Shown one piece after another: positions 16,208-25,416 of a stretch of DNA of 64,000 nt. This DNA is from Roseiflexaceae bacterium. GTDB lineage: Bacteria > Chloroflexota > Chloroflexia > Chloroflexales > Roseiflexaceae. Position 1 is the stretch's first letter. Every line of letters begins with the position of its first letter. The position numbers and the translations under genes were made by a program. Under the pieces are notes generated by a model. The model was not told where the DNA came from, did not search any database, and saw nothing but the letters and a program-made list of their open reading frames with translations. Location: assembly GCA_947474225.1 (NCBI GenBank), contig CANJHS010000008.1, forward strand, positions 1 to 64,000. Direction: 5' to 3'.

Positions 16208-17134
16208 GTGGTCATGCAGACGTTTAGCCCGGCGCAACAACAACGCGTTCAAGATATCGAAGCGGTCATTCGTGCGCGCTTGACGCCGCATGCCAGCCAA
16301 ATCATCGAAGAAGCACTCAACAGCACCTCAATTGCATTGCCACGTGGTCTCGTGGCTGCTATCATTTTGGCGTTTGCACAGCGCGCATCCGTGCCATCAG
16401 CATCTGCTCCGCACGCAGCAGCCGCAATCGAACTCATCCGTGCCGGCGCATCGATGCATCGCAGACTCTTTGCCTCACGGCCATCCAACGACAGTCCGAC
16501 GAGCCTGCTCCACGGTCCGACACTGATGCTCGGCGATTACTTTTATGCGCTCGCAGCGTCCGAAATGGCAGAGTCACCGCAAGCTCCTATCATCGCAGAT
16601 TTTTCCACCTGTGTCATGCAACTGTCCGAAGCATTCTTGACAAGCCTTCCGCACGACAGCGATGTCAGTATCGCCCGCAGTCTGCAGCACATCGACGATG
16701 TCGAGGGTGCATTGGTCTTGCGTGCGATTCGGGCAGGGCTCGTCTGCGCACAAATCCCCGTCACATCTCTCGATGTAGAACGGCTTGCGTTCGCAATTGC
16801 ACGCTCCCACACGATTGCCATTCAACTCCGTGAAGCCGCGACAACCCCGCTCCATTCGTATCAGCGTGGTCACCTGATAATGCCGCTTGCTTATGCGATT
16901 GCACAACAGCCAGCTGCCACGCTACGGGCAATTGATGCAAACGACGAACCGGCCATCATTGCACTCTTGCAGGCACATGGCATCATCCGTGCCTGTACCG
17001 AGCTGAGCACGGTCGCAGCGCTTGAAGCAACAGCAATCATCGCGCACATGCCTGCCGACGACAGTCGTGACTGGCTGTTGGCTCTGTGCAGCCCAGAAGC
17101 CACTGCCATCAGCGAAGCCCCGTTATCTCACTAA
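16208..17134 (+). CDS. Polyprenyl-synthase-like protein lacking both Asp-rich motifs
   Basis: 308-residue, mainly helical protein aligned by eye to trans-isoprenyl diphosphate synthases. The helix carrying the first D-D-x-x-D reads R-A-G-A-S-M-H-R-R-L-F-A-S near residue 77-89 instead of L-x-H-D-D-V-x-D. L-M-L-G-D-Y-F-Y-A-L-A near 105 fits L-x-G-D-F-L-L-A. Y-Q-R-G-H-L-I-M-P-L-A-Y-A-I near 217 fits the R-E-G-K-x-T-L-P-L-I-Y-A-L segment just after the second motif, but the second Asp cluster is missing. It should not be a catalyst alone and may resemble the small subunit of heterodimeric synthases. The start is GTG at 16208 or ATG at 16214; neither has a strong ribosome-binding site. Confidence 0.65.
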   Translation: MVMQTFSPAQQQRVQDIEAVIRARLTPHASQIIEEALNSTSIALPRGLVAAIILAFAQRASVPSASAPHAAAAIELIRAGASMHRRLFASRPSNDSPTSLLHGPTLMLGDYFYALAASEMAESPQAPIIADFSTCVMQLSEAFLTSLPHDSDVSIARSLQHIDDVEGALVLRAIRAGLVCAQIPVTSLDVERLAFAIARSHTIAIQLREAATTPLHSYQRGHLIMPLAYAIAQQPAATLRAIDANDEPAIIALLQAHGIIRACTELSTVAALEATAIIAHMPADDSRDWLLALCSPEATAISEAPLSH

Positions 17135-17638
17135 CCACACGAGTTGTCGCCCATACTCTATTACCAAACCGACTAATGCCAGCGCAGTCATTCGTTGCGG
17201 TATCGTGGTGCGCGGCCAACGCACCACCAAAACGAGCCAACACACTAACACTACTCCCATACCCATCTGCACACTCACTGCTACAGACATACAGGTACTC
17301 AGTCGTGTCAAGACCAGCGTTCCGCAGCTCTCCTGCAGCGCAGCAATGGCCACTACCCACAGTGCAATCAGCACGCCACGACGCCACCGGTCAATGCCGT
17401 CTTTCCCCAGTGCCACAACTGACAACCCTGCCAGCCCCACGACGTCAAATTCACCCAAACGGGCGAACCCAGAGATGGGTACACATGCCACGAGGACCCA
17501 TGCCGCAATCGTCGCAACCCGATCCTGCCGTGGCCAGCCCAGACGCGGTGGTCGTACTTGTGCGACCAGCACATACAACACTGCCGGGATACAGCAGAAG
17601 CGTGCCCATGCATACACCACACTCAACATACTACTCAT
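17123..17638 (-). CDS. Small polytopic membrane protein, unknown
   Basis: 171 residues with about five hydrophobic segments and few charged residues. No recognisable family motif. The ATG at 17638 overlaps the stop of the upstream membrane-protein gene by 8 bp, which indicates translational coupling and a joint function. An alternative ATG lies at 17629. Its 3' end overlaps the convergent prenyl-synthase-like gene by 12 bp. Confidence 0.6.
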   Translation of the reverse strand: MSSMLSVVYAWARFCCIPAVLYVLVAQVRPPRLGWPRQDRVATIAAWVLVACVPISGFARLGEFDVVGLAGLSVVALGKDGIDRWRRGVLIALWVVAIAALQESCGTLVLTRLSTCMSVAVSVQMGMGVVLVCWLVLVVRWPRTTIPQRMTALALVGLVIEYGRQLVWLVR

Positions 17639-18563
17639 GCTGTTCCTCGTTGTGCCATTGCATGGTCGCTGCCCACAGTAGTACCCCCAGCAGCAGCACC
17701 ACAAACCAGGGCAGCTGCGCCACGACGCGTTGCGACGAATCTGCAAATGCCAATGCAGTACCACCATAGAGCGTCCCATACAGAGACAAACTCGTCTGTA
17801 AGCGTGCCACACTACTCGTCACGGGGACGACGCACCATAGCAGCAAAACCAGCACCCCGGCACGTGGGACACGCCAATTCACCCGTTGCAGCGCCGACAC
17901 CATCGGCACAAACAGCAATCCCGCTACTACCCCATATCCTCCACTCGCCAATGTAGCCAACACAGCCCACCACGACCACGCTTCATACAGCGCCAATGGC
18001 GCGAGGGCACACACCAAAACCCATGGCAAGACTGCAATTGCGGCACTACTATTCAGGCCACACAGCAGCAGGGCAATCACCCACCAGAGCCCCTCACGCC
18101 TGTCACCTACCCAGCGCAGCACACACCACGCGGCTGCACCCGTGCACACGACGACATCCCACCCTGCCGGCCATGCAATCGTCGCAGCCATTTGAAGCAA
18201 TGGCACGAACGCATTCACCTTAAGTCGCGACTGTGGCAGTATCGCTGGGATGGTTGCCACGGCAATCACTACTCCCCAGCGGAGTTCCTCGTGCATCGGC
18301 ACCCATTGCATCAGCAAACCCAATGCCAGCACGACACGCTCCCAGAGGAGCAACGGGGCCACCACCACAGCGGCGACACTCAATGGGCTCGGTAGTGCTG
18401 CCAGTATCCAGCCTAGTTGTACACGCCGCGTTGGTGCACGCTGTCGGAGGCGCATTGTCACCAACACCAGCGCAACCAGCCCAACGACCCCCAGTGCAGG
18501 AATCACGGTCGTACACAACAATGCACTACACATCAGTAGATTGACGATGGTACCGCGCTTCAT
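17631..18563 (-). CDS. Polytopic membrane protein, unknown
   Basis: 310 residues, about nine to eleven hydrophobic segments, rich in Val, Leu, Trp and Ala, with few charged residues outside short basic loops (R-L-R-Q-R-A-P-T-R-R near residue 40). I do not recognise the family. The ATG at 18563 is preferred because an extension to 18617 would run into the acnA terminator hairpin. It is coupled by an 8-bp overlap to a second membrane protein. Confidence 0.6.
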   Translation of the reverse strand: MKRGTIVNLLMCSALLCTTVIPALGVVGLVALVLVTMRLRQRAPTRRVQLGWILAALPSPLSVAAVVVAPLLLWERVVLALGLLMQWVPMHEELRWGVVIAVATIPAILPQSRLKVNAFVPLLQMAATIAWPAGWDVVVCTGAAAWCVLRWVGDRREGLWWVIALLLCGLNSSAAIAVLPWVLVCALAPLALYEAWSWWAVLATLASGGYGVVAGLLFVPMVSALQRVNWRVPRAGVLVLLLWCVVPVTSSVARLQTSLSLYGTLYGGTALAFADSSQRVVAQLPWFVVLLLGVLLWAATMQWHNEEQHE

Positions 18564-18575
18564 GCATATCCTTAC

Positions 18576-18609
18576 AAAAAAACGCGGGGCAATCGTTGAT
18601 TGCCCCGCG
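18576..18609 (-). terminator. Intrinsic terminator of acnA
   Basis: A perfect 12-bp inverted repeat, CGCGGGGCAATC (18583-18594) and GATTGCCCCGCG (18598-18609), with a 3-nt loop. It is followed on the minus strand by a run of seven T. It lies 18 bp beyond the acnA stop codon. Confidence 0.93.
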
Positions 18610-18626
18610 CCGCACACTCCATCACG

Positions 18627-21374
18627 TTACGCTCCGACGGGCTCGCCTTGTGCTGCCAAACTACGCAACACATAATGCAAGATGCCGCCGTTACGATAGT
18701 ACGTCAATTCACCCTCTGAGTTGATGCGTACTTTGGCAGTGAATGTCGTCGTTTTGCCTTCGAGGCTGGCATTGACGGTCACGAGCTGACCGGGTTGCAA
18801 CGCTTCGATACCTTGGATGTCGAAGGTCTCGCGGCCAGTTAACCCCAATGATGCTGCATTTTGACCATCCACAAAGGTCAGTGGCAAGACACCCATACCG
18901 ACCAGATTCGATCGATGGATACGCTCGAAACTCTCGGCGATCACGGTACGCACACCTAACAAAAACGTACCCTTGGCAGCCCAGTCGCGGGATGATCCCG
19001 TACCGTACTCTTTGCCGGCCAATATAACCAGCGGTGTTTCTTCCTGTTCGTACTTCATCGCTGCGTCATAGATAGAAAGCTGTGCACCGGTGGGAATATG
19101 CACGGTATACCCGCCCTCAACTCCGGGGACCATGGCGTTCTTGAGGCGAATGTTTGCAAACGTGCCACGCATCATCACTTCATGATTGCCACGGCGTGCC
19201 CCATACGAATTAAAGTCCGTAGGCGATACGTCGTGTTCTTCCAAGTAAATCCCGGCAGGCGATGTTTTGGGGATGTCACCGGCGGGCGAGATGTGGTCGG
19301 TGGTCACACTATCACCCAAAATCGCCAATGCCCGTGCACCATGAATCGACGTCATCTTCGGCAATTCTTTGGTCATGCCTTTGAAGTACGGCGGGTTTTG
19401 GACATAGGTCGATTGGTTGTTCCAGGTATACAAATCACCTTGCGGAACCGGAAGTGCGTTCCAGGTTTTGTTGCTCGTAAATACATTGTTGTACTGTGAA
19501 CGGAACAAATCTGCACTCAACGCCCGATGCAGAGCCTCGTTGATTTCGGCTTCGGTAGGCCAGATGTCCGCCAAAAAGACTGGCTTGCCGTCACTGCCGA
19601 GACCCAACGGCTCATTGTTCATGTCGATATCGACTGTCCCAGCAATAGCAAACGCAACAACCAACGGTGGGGACATGAGGTAGTTTGCTTTGACAATGGG
19701 GTGGATGCGCCCTTCGAAATTACGATTGCCGCTCAACACCGCTGAGACAACGAGGTCGCCCTGTTTGGATGCTGCAGTCACAGCAGCATCGACCGGACCC
19801 GAATTACCGATACAGGTCGTACAACCGTATCCGATGACGTTAAAGCCCAATTGGTCGAGGTACTGCTGGACGTCGGCCTTCTTGAGATATTCGCTCACCA
19901 CGCGTGACCCTGGCGCAAGTGATGTTTTGACATACGGTGCACTCTTGAGGCCACGTGCCACTGCCTTTTGGGCCAACAATCCTGCAGCCATCATGACGGA
20001 TGGATTTGAGGTGTTGGTGCAGGAGGTAATCGCTGCAATAACCGCAGACCCGTGTGCCAAGCTTGTCTTGGTGCCGTTCATCGTCAGCAGTACACGGGAA
20101 GAAGCGTACGTGTCAGTGTAACTGCCTGCATTCACTGTCGCTGCGACACCTGACTTGTTGAATACTTTGCCCATGGCATCGTTGAACGACGCCTTGAGGC
20201 TCTTGAGGGCGACACGATCCTGTGGCCGGCGTGGGCCTGCAACACTTGGTTCGATGGTCGACAAATCGAGTTCGAGCATTGAATTGAAGGTCGGCACTGG
20301 CATCCCGTCGACGCGGAACATGCCCTGCGCCTTTGCATATGCTTCAACCAACGCAACAACCTGCTCATCGCGACCTGTGCCACGCAAATACTTGAGCGTC
20401 TCGTCGTCAATGGGGAAGAATCCACAGGTCGCACCGTATTCCGGTGCCATGTTGGCAATGGTCGCCCGATCTGCCAGGCTGAGGGCACTCAAGCCATCGC
20501 CACAGAATTCGACAAACTTATCCACCACCCCGTGCTTGCGCAATAATTCAGTCACGCGCAACACCAGGTCGGTGGCCGTCGCACCGGTCGACAATCGACC
20601 GGTGAGCCGCATGCCGACAACCTCTGGAGTCAGCATGGCCAATGGTTGACCCAACAGCACGGCCTCGGCTTCGATACCGCCGACACCCCAACCAAGCACA
20701 CCCAAGCCATTAATCATCGTGGTGTGGCTGTCGGTGCCAACCAGGCTATCGGGCATTGCGACGTTTTCACCGTCGATGCTCTTTACCAGGACACCTTTCG
20801 CCAAGAACTCGAGATTGACTTGGTGACAAATGCCCGTCTCGGGCGGTACGACACTGAAGTTACTAAAGCTCTGCTGACCCCAGCGGAGGAACTCGTAGCG
20901 TTCGCGATTACGCGAAAATTCGAGATCTGCATTCATCTGCAGGGCCATGCCGCTGCCGAATGCGTCTACTTGCACCGAATGGTCAACGACCAAATCGGCC
21001 TGGGCCATTGGATTAATACGGGCGGGATCACCACCCAATTGCTTCATGGCGTCACGCATGGCGGCTAAGTCGACCACCGCAGGCACACCGGTGAAGTCCT
21101 GCATCAATACACGGGCTGGCTTGAACGCAACCTCTCGTGTCCCTGCACTGACGGGCGTCCATTTGGCCATCGCCTCGACGTCGTCTGCACTGGTAAACCC
21201 GTCACCAATATTGCGCAACAACGCCTCGAGCACGACTTTAATCGAAAACGGTAACTGGGCTAAGTTGACACCGTTCAGCTTATTCAATGCATCGAGGCGG
21301 TACATCACATACGAATTCGAACCGACTTTGAGCGGCGCACGGGCACCAAACACATCATGTAATGCATCAGTCAT
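18627..21374 (-). CDS. acnA: Aconitate hydratase A
   Basis: 915-residue aconitase of the AcnA/IRP type, interconverting citrate and isocitrate in the TCA cycle. Cluster-binding cysteines are visible in S-C-T-N-T-S-N-P near residue 450 and [10 protein letters not shown] near 516-525. Also seen are V-G-T-D-S-H-T-T-M near 210, the linker, and the C-terminal swivel domain with [13 protein letters not shown] near 790. The length is normal and nothing is broken. It stands alone on the minus strand with its own terminator. A TATAAT box lies upstream around 21440. Confidence 0.97.
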   Translation of the reverse strand: MTDALHDVFGARAPLKVGSNSYVMYRLDALNKLNGVNLAQLPFSIKVVLEALLRNIGDGFTSADDVEAMAKWTPVSAGTREVAFKPARVLMQDFTGVPAVVDLAAMRDAMKQLGGDPARINPMAQADLVVDHSVQVDAFGSGMALQMNADLEFSRNRERYEFLRWGQQSFSNFSVVPPETGICHQVNLEFLAKGVLVKSIDGENVAMPDSLVGTDSHTTMINGLGVLGWGVGGIEAEAVLLGQPLAMLTPEVVGMRLTGRLSTGATATDLVLRVTELLRKHGVVDKFVEFCGDGLSALSLADRATIANMAPEYGATCGFFPIDDETLKYLRGTGRDEQVVALVEAYAKAQGMFRVDGMPVPTFNSMLELDLSTIEPSVAGPRRPQDRVALKSLKASFNDAMGKVFNKSGVAATVNAGSYTDTYASSRVLLTMNGTKTSLAHGSAVIAAITSCTNTSNPSVMMAAGLLAQKAVARGLKSAPYVKTSLAPGSRVVSEYLKKADVQQYLDQLGFNVIGYGCTTCIGNSGPVDAAVTAASKQGDLVVSAVLSGNRNFEGRIHPIVKANYLMSPPLVVAFAIAGTVDIDMNNEPLGLGSDGKPVFLADIWPTEAEINEALHRALSADLFRSQYNNVFTSNKTWNALPVPQGDLYTWNNQSTYVQNPPYFKGMTKELPKMTSIHGARALAILGDSVTTDHISPAGDIPKTSPAGIYLEEHDVSPTDFNSYGARRGNHEVMMRGTFANIRLKNAMVPGVEGGYTVHIPTGAQLSIYDAAMKYEQEETPLVILAGKEYGTGSSRDWAAKGTFLLGVRTVIAESFERIHRSNLVGMGVLPLTFVDGQNAASLGLTGRETFDIQGIEALQPGQLVTVNASLEGKTTTFTAKVRINSEGELTYYRNGGILHYVLRSLAAQGEPVGA

Positions 21375-21460
21375 TGGAGATTGACCCTTTCACACAGCAC
21401 ATGCAGCGTTACATGTGGCATGTATAACAGCCACTATTATAATGCCAATCTGATGCGTTC

Positions 21461-22267
21461 CTAAAACTTCACCTGCACACTCTCCAGCGCAAAGCCACTC
21501 ACTTCAGCGCGGATGACATCGCCAGCAGTGATGGCCGGTGGCGGGGTCAACGTACCCGAACTGATGATTTCGCCTGCCGCCAACGGCGCAAACTGCGGCT
21601 GATTTGCGCAGATTATGCCCAACGCAGCCAATGCTTTGGCTGGGTTACCGAGGACAATCTTGCCCGAACCTTCGCCTGCCAGCTCGTTATTTTTGTAGAT
21701 GCGTGCGCTCACGCTGCCCAACGCTGCCACTATCGCAACCAAATCGTCATCTGCAGTCAACATCCGCTTGGGACCGACATAGAGCGCTCGATGTAATCCA
21801 AATCCCGACACAGCGTCAACGCCCTTGAACTTCCAATCAGGATATGGGCATGAAACGACTTCGAAGCCCAATGCAATCCATGCCACTGCGCCCAATGCAT
21901 CCACCGGATCACCGGTGCCGGGCACGGTCGCCTTTAACCCGAACATAATTTCAGGTTCGATTTTGGGCTGGAGCGCACCACGCAAATCATGCGTGGTATG
22001 GCCAGCAGTGGTGTCAAAAACCGTTTTGTCGTAGACGTAGCCCCACACCGGTGTATTGAGTTGCATACTCGCCCAGGCAGTCGGATTGGTGAACCCGATT
22101 TTGCGGCCGACCGGCTTCATCCCGCCACTCAGTGCCGCATCGAGATGTATCTTGGCGACAGCATAGGCATCGCTCAGCGTATAGGCTGGGTTATCGGATG
22201 GTGGTGGCGTCAACGTTCCATTCTGGCGTGACAACAACAGTGCATTGGCGACGGTGGTGTGATTCAT
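21461..22267 (-). CDS. 2-keto-4-pentenoate hydratase-like (FAH superfamily) protein
   Basis: 268-residue fumarylacetoacetase-superfamily protein of the MhpD/2-oxopent-4-enoate hydratase kind. Marks are the N-terminal helical part with D-A-Y-A-V-A-K near residue 33, V-G-R-K-I-G-F-T near 53-60, K-I-E-P-E-I-M-F-G near 102-110 (metal-binding Glu residues), and a C-terminal S-G-T-L-T-P-P-P-A-I-T-A-G-D near 237. In degradation pathways such enzymes hydrate 2-hydroxypenta-2,4-dienoates, but no meta-cleavage genes are nearby. The ATG at 22267 follows GAAGGAACG. It is the first of three minus-strand genes including a second FAH-fold protein. Confidence 0.85.
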   Translation of the reverse strand: MNHTTVANALLLSRQNGTLTPPPSDNPAYTLSDAYAVAKIHLDAALSGGMKPVGRKIGFTNPTAWASMQLNTPVWGYVYDKTVFDTTAGHTTHDLRGALQPKIEPEIMFGLKATVPGTGDPVDALGAVAWIALGFEVVSCPYPDWKFKGVDAVSGFGLHRALYVGPKRMLTADDDLVAIVAALGSVSARIYKNNELAGEGSGKIVLGNPAKALAALGIICANQPQFAPLAAGEIISSGTLTPPPAITAGDVIRAEVSGFALESVQVKF

Positions 22268-22307
22268 CTCGTTCCTTCTTTCGTGTCGATTATCCGTGAA
22301 CAGCATC

Positions 22308-24311
22308 CTACCACTGCACCACAAAATCATGATGGAGCCCACGGATGCTAGTTTTCTCGGTAATTTTGATCATAATCATGTGTCGGTCGCGCACCACAAC
22401 AATACCATTTTTTGGTTGCAGTACGCCGTCAATAGTCAAAGTTGCCGTATCACGTGCCTCGTCAGGTATGGGAATGGTGACTGTGGCAAATCTTGCCGTG
22501 CCTGTCGTGTGCAGTTCAATGATTCGTGCAGACTGCTGCCATCGATATGCCACATATGCCGTACTGGCAGGGTAGCGAGCCACAACGTATGCCTCTCGCA
22601 CCGACGAAAATCCCCACCGGGGGGTTATTTTCGCCGCTATAAATGCAAAACCCGAATCGACGACCCCTCCCGCACCTTCCATCAACGCCCCGAGCATCGA
22701 TGATGCTCCCCAACCATCAACCCGTAGGGTGTCCGGACCCGAGATCCCTGGTTGACCGGTTGGATAATACCAGAGAAATGATCCCCCGAAGCGGCGCACC
22801 AGCACTGCATAGTGATTCAATGCATCGAATCCAAACGCCTCGAGGTTGTTCCCAAAGGCAGCCCGCGCCAATTCCCCGCCCACCAATGGCATGATTCCAC
22901 CATTGACGTATTCGCCGGGATTTTCGCCCTTCCGCCCTGCCAAACCGTAACTCCCAGTCGGGAATGGGGGATCGATGCTGTACCACGGCAACGTGATGCC
23001 AGGATTCGCCTGCCCTCGGGCATAGTATGTCGCCAACACTTGCTGAATCATCGCCGCAGACAACACGCCACGATTGAGTGCGTACGCATTTGAAAGACTC
23101 AATTGTGTTGCCTCGTCGACCCCTGGCGCCTTCCAGTCTGCCTGTTCAGGAACGAAATGGCGAAAAAAATGGCCATTCCAACTAAGCGCGATTATCCGTT
23201 GCTGGACATTGTCTGCGAGTACCCCGTACGTACGTGCTGCTATGTTGTTGCCGGTATGTTGCTCCATCGTGGCCAACATACGCAGGGCCTGCACGAGACC
23301 AGTATTGTCACCGTGGAACGTCCCCCAAATGGTCTGGCCATCAATCCAATGGCGCGGTGCTGCAACTCCTGTGTCGGGGTGGGACGTCGTCGGTCCATAC
23401 GAAAAATCCCACATATCGATCGTATATGGTCGGCGAATCAAGCCACGGGCAGCGTCCCAACGCAGTGGGTCACTCGTCGAATAGGCAATAGCCGCTCGTG
23501 CATGGGGCAACATCTGGGCCATCCAGGCATCGTCACCGGTCATCTGCCAGGCTTCATATATGCCTTGGACAAACAAAAACTCGACATCTGCTTCGACTTC
23601 CTTGCGGCCAGCCTTGACGGCGATGTTTGGTGCATCGATCCAGTCTGGCAGACTCCCATTGGGGAGCTGTGCCTCCGCAAAGGCATTGAGCAGACTTTTG
23701 ACATCCGGCTCGATATATCGGAATCCACGACCCTGATAGACATGATCGCGCAACCAAAAGAGTGGGTTGTCAGGCGAGCGATAGCCATGCACGGTCGTAC
23801 CGTTGAGTTCATACGAACGCGCACTCTGACGCAAGAACGACGTTGTTTGTGTAAATAGTTCTGTGTAGACGGGTTCATCAGTCTGTATGGTCGAATCAGC
23901 AACTACCGTGTGAATGACCGTAGGGCCGGTAATGATACGAGTGCCTGTCATGAGCGTAATAGTGGCCGGCCCCAAAGCACCGCCCGAGAGTACAGAGAAC
24001 GTGATTGTCTGATTTGTGGCGTGTACATCCTGCCGCGACAACACCGTTCCCGCAGCGTCGGTATAGATTACGGCTACCTCTGAGACATCCGCTGGCACAC
24101 TGGCAGTGAATGCTACAGTTGTCAACGGTTGAAGCTTGATACGCGCACTGGATTCTTGGAGTGTGTGCAGCACCTCTGTTGCACCAGTCACAGTAGACAC
24201 CGGCTGCGAAGAAGGCGTCGGCGCAGGTGGCGTGACGCTCGGCGCCGACTGTGTACAGCCACTCAGGAGTACGAGGAGCACACTGCACCACACGAACCAA
24301 CGTGTATTCAT
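22308..24311 (-). CDS. Secreted lipoprotein with a six-hairpin glycosidase-like domain
   Basis: 667 residues. The lipoprotein signal peptide has a lipobox L-S-G-C with Cys at 19, followed by a Pro/Thr/Ser-rich linker to about 42, an N-terminal beta domain (about 50-150), and a helical (alpha/alpha)6-toroid-like domain. The latter begins N-P-L-F-W-L-R-D-H-V-Y at about 182-192 with L-P-N-G-S-L-P-D-W-I-D near 218. Other segments include D-G-Q-T-I-W-G-T-F-H-G-D-N near 338 and V-N-G-G-I-M-P-L-V near 487. This arrangement fits amylo-1,6-glucosidase/GH63-type hydrolases; the substrate is uncertain. It overlaps the upstream FAH gene by 1 bp (TAATG). Confidence 0.75.
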   Translation of the reverse strand: MNTRWFVWCSVLLVLLSGCTQSAPSVTPPAPTPSSQPVSTVTGATEVLHTLQESSARIKLQPLTTVAFTASVPADVSEVAVIYTDAAGTVLSRQDVHATNQTITFSVLSGGALGPATITLMTGTRIITGPTVIHTVVADSTIQTDEPVYTELFTQTTSFLRQSARSYELNGTTVHGYRSPDNPLFWLRDHVYQGRGFRYIEPDVKSLLNAFAEAQLPNGSLPDWIDAPNIAVKAGRKEVEADVEFLFVQGIYEAWQMTGDDAWMAQMLPHARAAIAYSTSDPLRWDAARGLIRRPYTIDMWDFSYGPTTSHPDTGVAAPRHWIDGQTIWGTFHGDNTGLVQALRMLATMEQHTGNNIAARTYGVLADNVQQRIIALSWNGHFFRHFVPEQADWKAPGVDEATQLSLSNAYALNRGVLSAAMIQQVLATYYARGQANPGITLPWYSIDPPFPTGSYGLAGRKGENPGEYVNGGIMPLVGGELARAAFGNNLEAFGFDALNHYAVLVRRFGGSFLWYYPTGQPGISGPDTLRVDGWGASSMLGALMEGAGGVVDSGFAFIAAKITPRWGFSSVREAYVVARYPASTAYVAYRWQQSARIIELHTTGTARFATVTIPIPDEARDTATLTIDGVLQPKNGIVVVRDRHMIMIKITEKTSIRGLHHDFVVQW

Positions 24312-25267
24312 TACCCCTCCATCGTCCAGCGCAATGCACCGAGCGGACCAGCATCGAGTTCTACTACATCGCCCGGCACCAACCAAGTCGCCCCTGCCAA
24401 AGACAAACTCATAATGACGCCGCTACTAAACACACTTGCTGCCTCGACGTCTTGGCCATCACAGGCATGTGCCACAGCGCTGCCCATTGTATAGTGCACG
24501 TCGCGCAGATTCATCTGCGCAACCGAGATATCGTTAACGAGCAGACGGACTTCGATGCGGAATCGTCCGTCAGGGAGCATGAATTCCTGCAACTCATCGA
24601 AACAGGTCAAAACTGGCCCCATCACCACCCCAGCAGGACGTGACCACTGCCCGTGCAAAACGTCTTCGCTGGCGCGCGTCGCGTCGACGACAGTACCCAT
24701 CAGGCATAATCCTAATATTGCATCCAAGCCCTCATCAGCGTCACAATTGCGCACATCACGGCCGGTCACCCACACAATCTCGCACTCGACATCGCATTGT
24801 GTCGCCTCAGGGAACGGCAGCACTACCCGATCACCCCAAAGCTGTGGTGCATAGCCAGCCCAAATCGGGATGTGCTCGTACCAATGCATCGGCAATGCCT
24901 CACCGCGCAGACGCATCAATGCTTCGTAGCTCGGGAGATGCAGTGCACAACGCCGCCAAAAAGGGACATCTGCGAGCGGTGCGAGCAATTGGATGTCGTT
25001 GCGACGCATCAACATCTCGACCCCACCAAACCAATACGAGATGTCGTTGCTCGTCTGGAGCTGTTCGATGACCTCTTGAATGACACTGACTGCGCCGAGA
25101 TGCACTGTTTCGTGCGTGCCGCGGATGATTTCGCTGAGTGAAGCAGGAATGGCCGGTCGTTCGTCGTTGACCAGTGCCAAGCCTTCGTGGACGTCAATAA
25201 TACCATGCTCGGTAGCAATACCTGCATGGACGCGGTCACCATCACGACGGAAGCTGGCCAGACGCAT
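24311..25267 (-). CDS. Fumarylacetoacetate hydrolase-family protein
   Basis: 318-residue FAH-superfamily protein. The N-terminal small domain (M-R-L-A-S-F-R-R-D-G) is followed by the hydrolase domain with A-L-H-L-P-S-Y-E-A near residue 112, D-V-E-C-E-I-V-W-V-T-G near 158-168 (metal-binding acidic pair), L-M-G-T-V-V-D-A-T-R near 188, and a C-terminal S-S-G-V-I-M-S-L near 283 where most members have S-G-T-x-x-G. These enzymes hydrate, decarboxylate or cleave 2-oxo acids with Mg2+. It is the first gene of the unit that includes the glycosidase-like lipoprotein, and is divergent from the TPR gene at 25417. Confidence 0.82.
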   Translation of the reverse strand: MRLASFRRDGDRVHAGIATEHGIIDVHEGLALVNDERPAIPASLSEIIRGTHETVHLGAVSVIQEVIEQLQTSNDISYWFGGVEMLMRRNDIQLLAPLADVPFWRRCALHLPSYEALMRLRGEALPMHWYEHIPIWAGYAPQLWGDRVVLPFPEATQCDVECEIVWVTGRDVRNCDADEGLDAILGLCLMGTVVDATRASEDVLHGQWSRPAGVVMGPVLTCFDELQEFMLPDGRFRIEVRLLVNDISVAQMNLRDVHYTMGSAVAHACDGQDVEAASVFSSGVIMSLSLAGATWLVPGDVVELDAGPLGALRWTMEG

Positions 25268-25333
25268 GTGGACTCCTCAAGGGACCAAACCGCTCGAGTC
25301 GGCGATTGGGCAACATATGGGCAATTAGACAGA

Positions 25334-25363
25334 TTGACATATTTTCTGCATTTGTAGTACTAT
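25334..25363 (+). promoter_or_regulatory. Promoter of the TPR/membrane protein operon
   Basis: TTGACA at 25334-25339 and TACTAT at 25358-25363 with an 18-bp spacer, in the divergent gap between the FAH gene and the TPR gene. Confidence 0.65.
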
Positions 25364-25375
25364 ACAACATAGTAC
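25357..25375. promoter_or_regulatory. Inverted-repeat operator candidate over the -10 box
   Basis: GTACTAT (25357-25363) and ATAGTAC (25369-25375) form a perfect 7-bp inverted repeat with spacer ACAAC. The left arm contains the -10 hexamer TACTAT, so a dimeric regulator bound here would block the promoter. Confidence 0.5.
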
Positions 25376-25416
25376 AAACAACAGGTGTAATTGCATAGAG
25401 GGGATTGGAGCATCAC

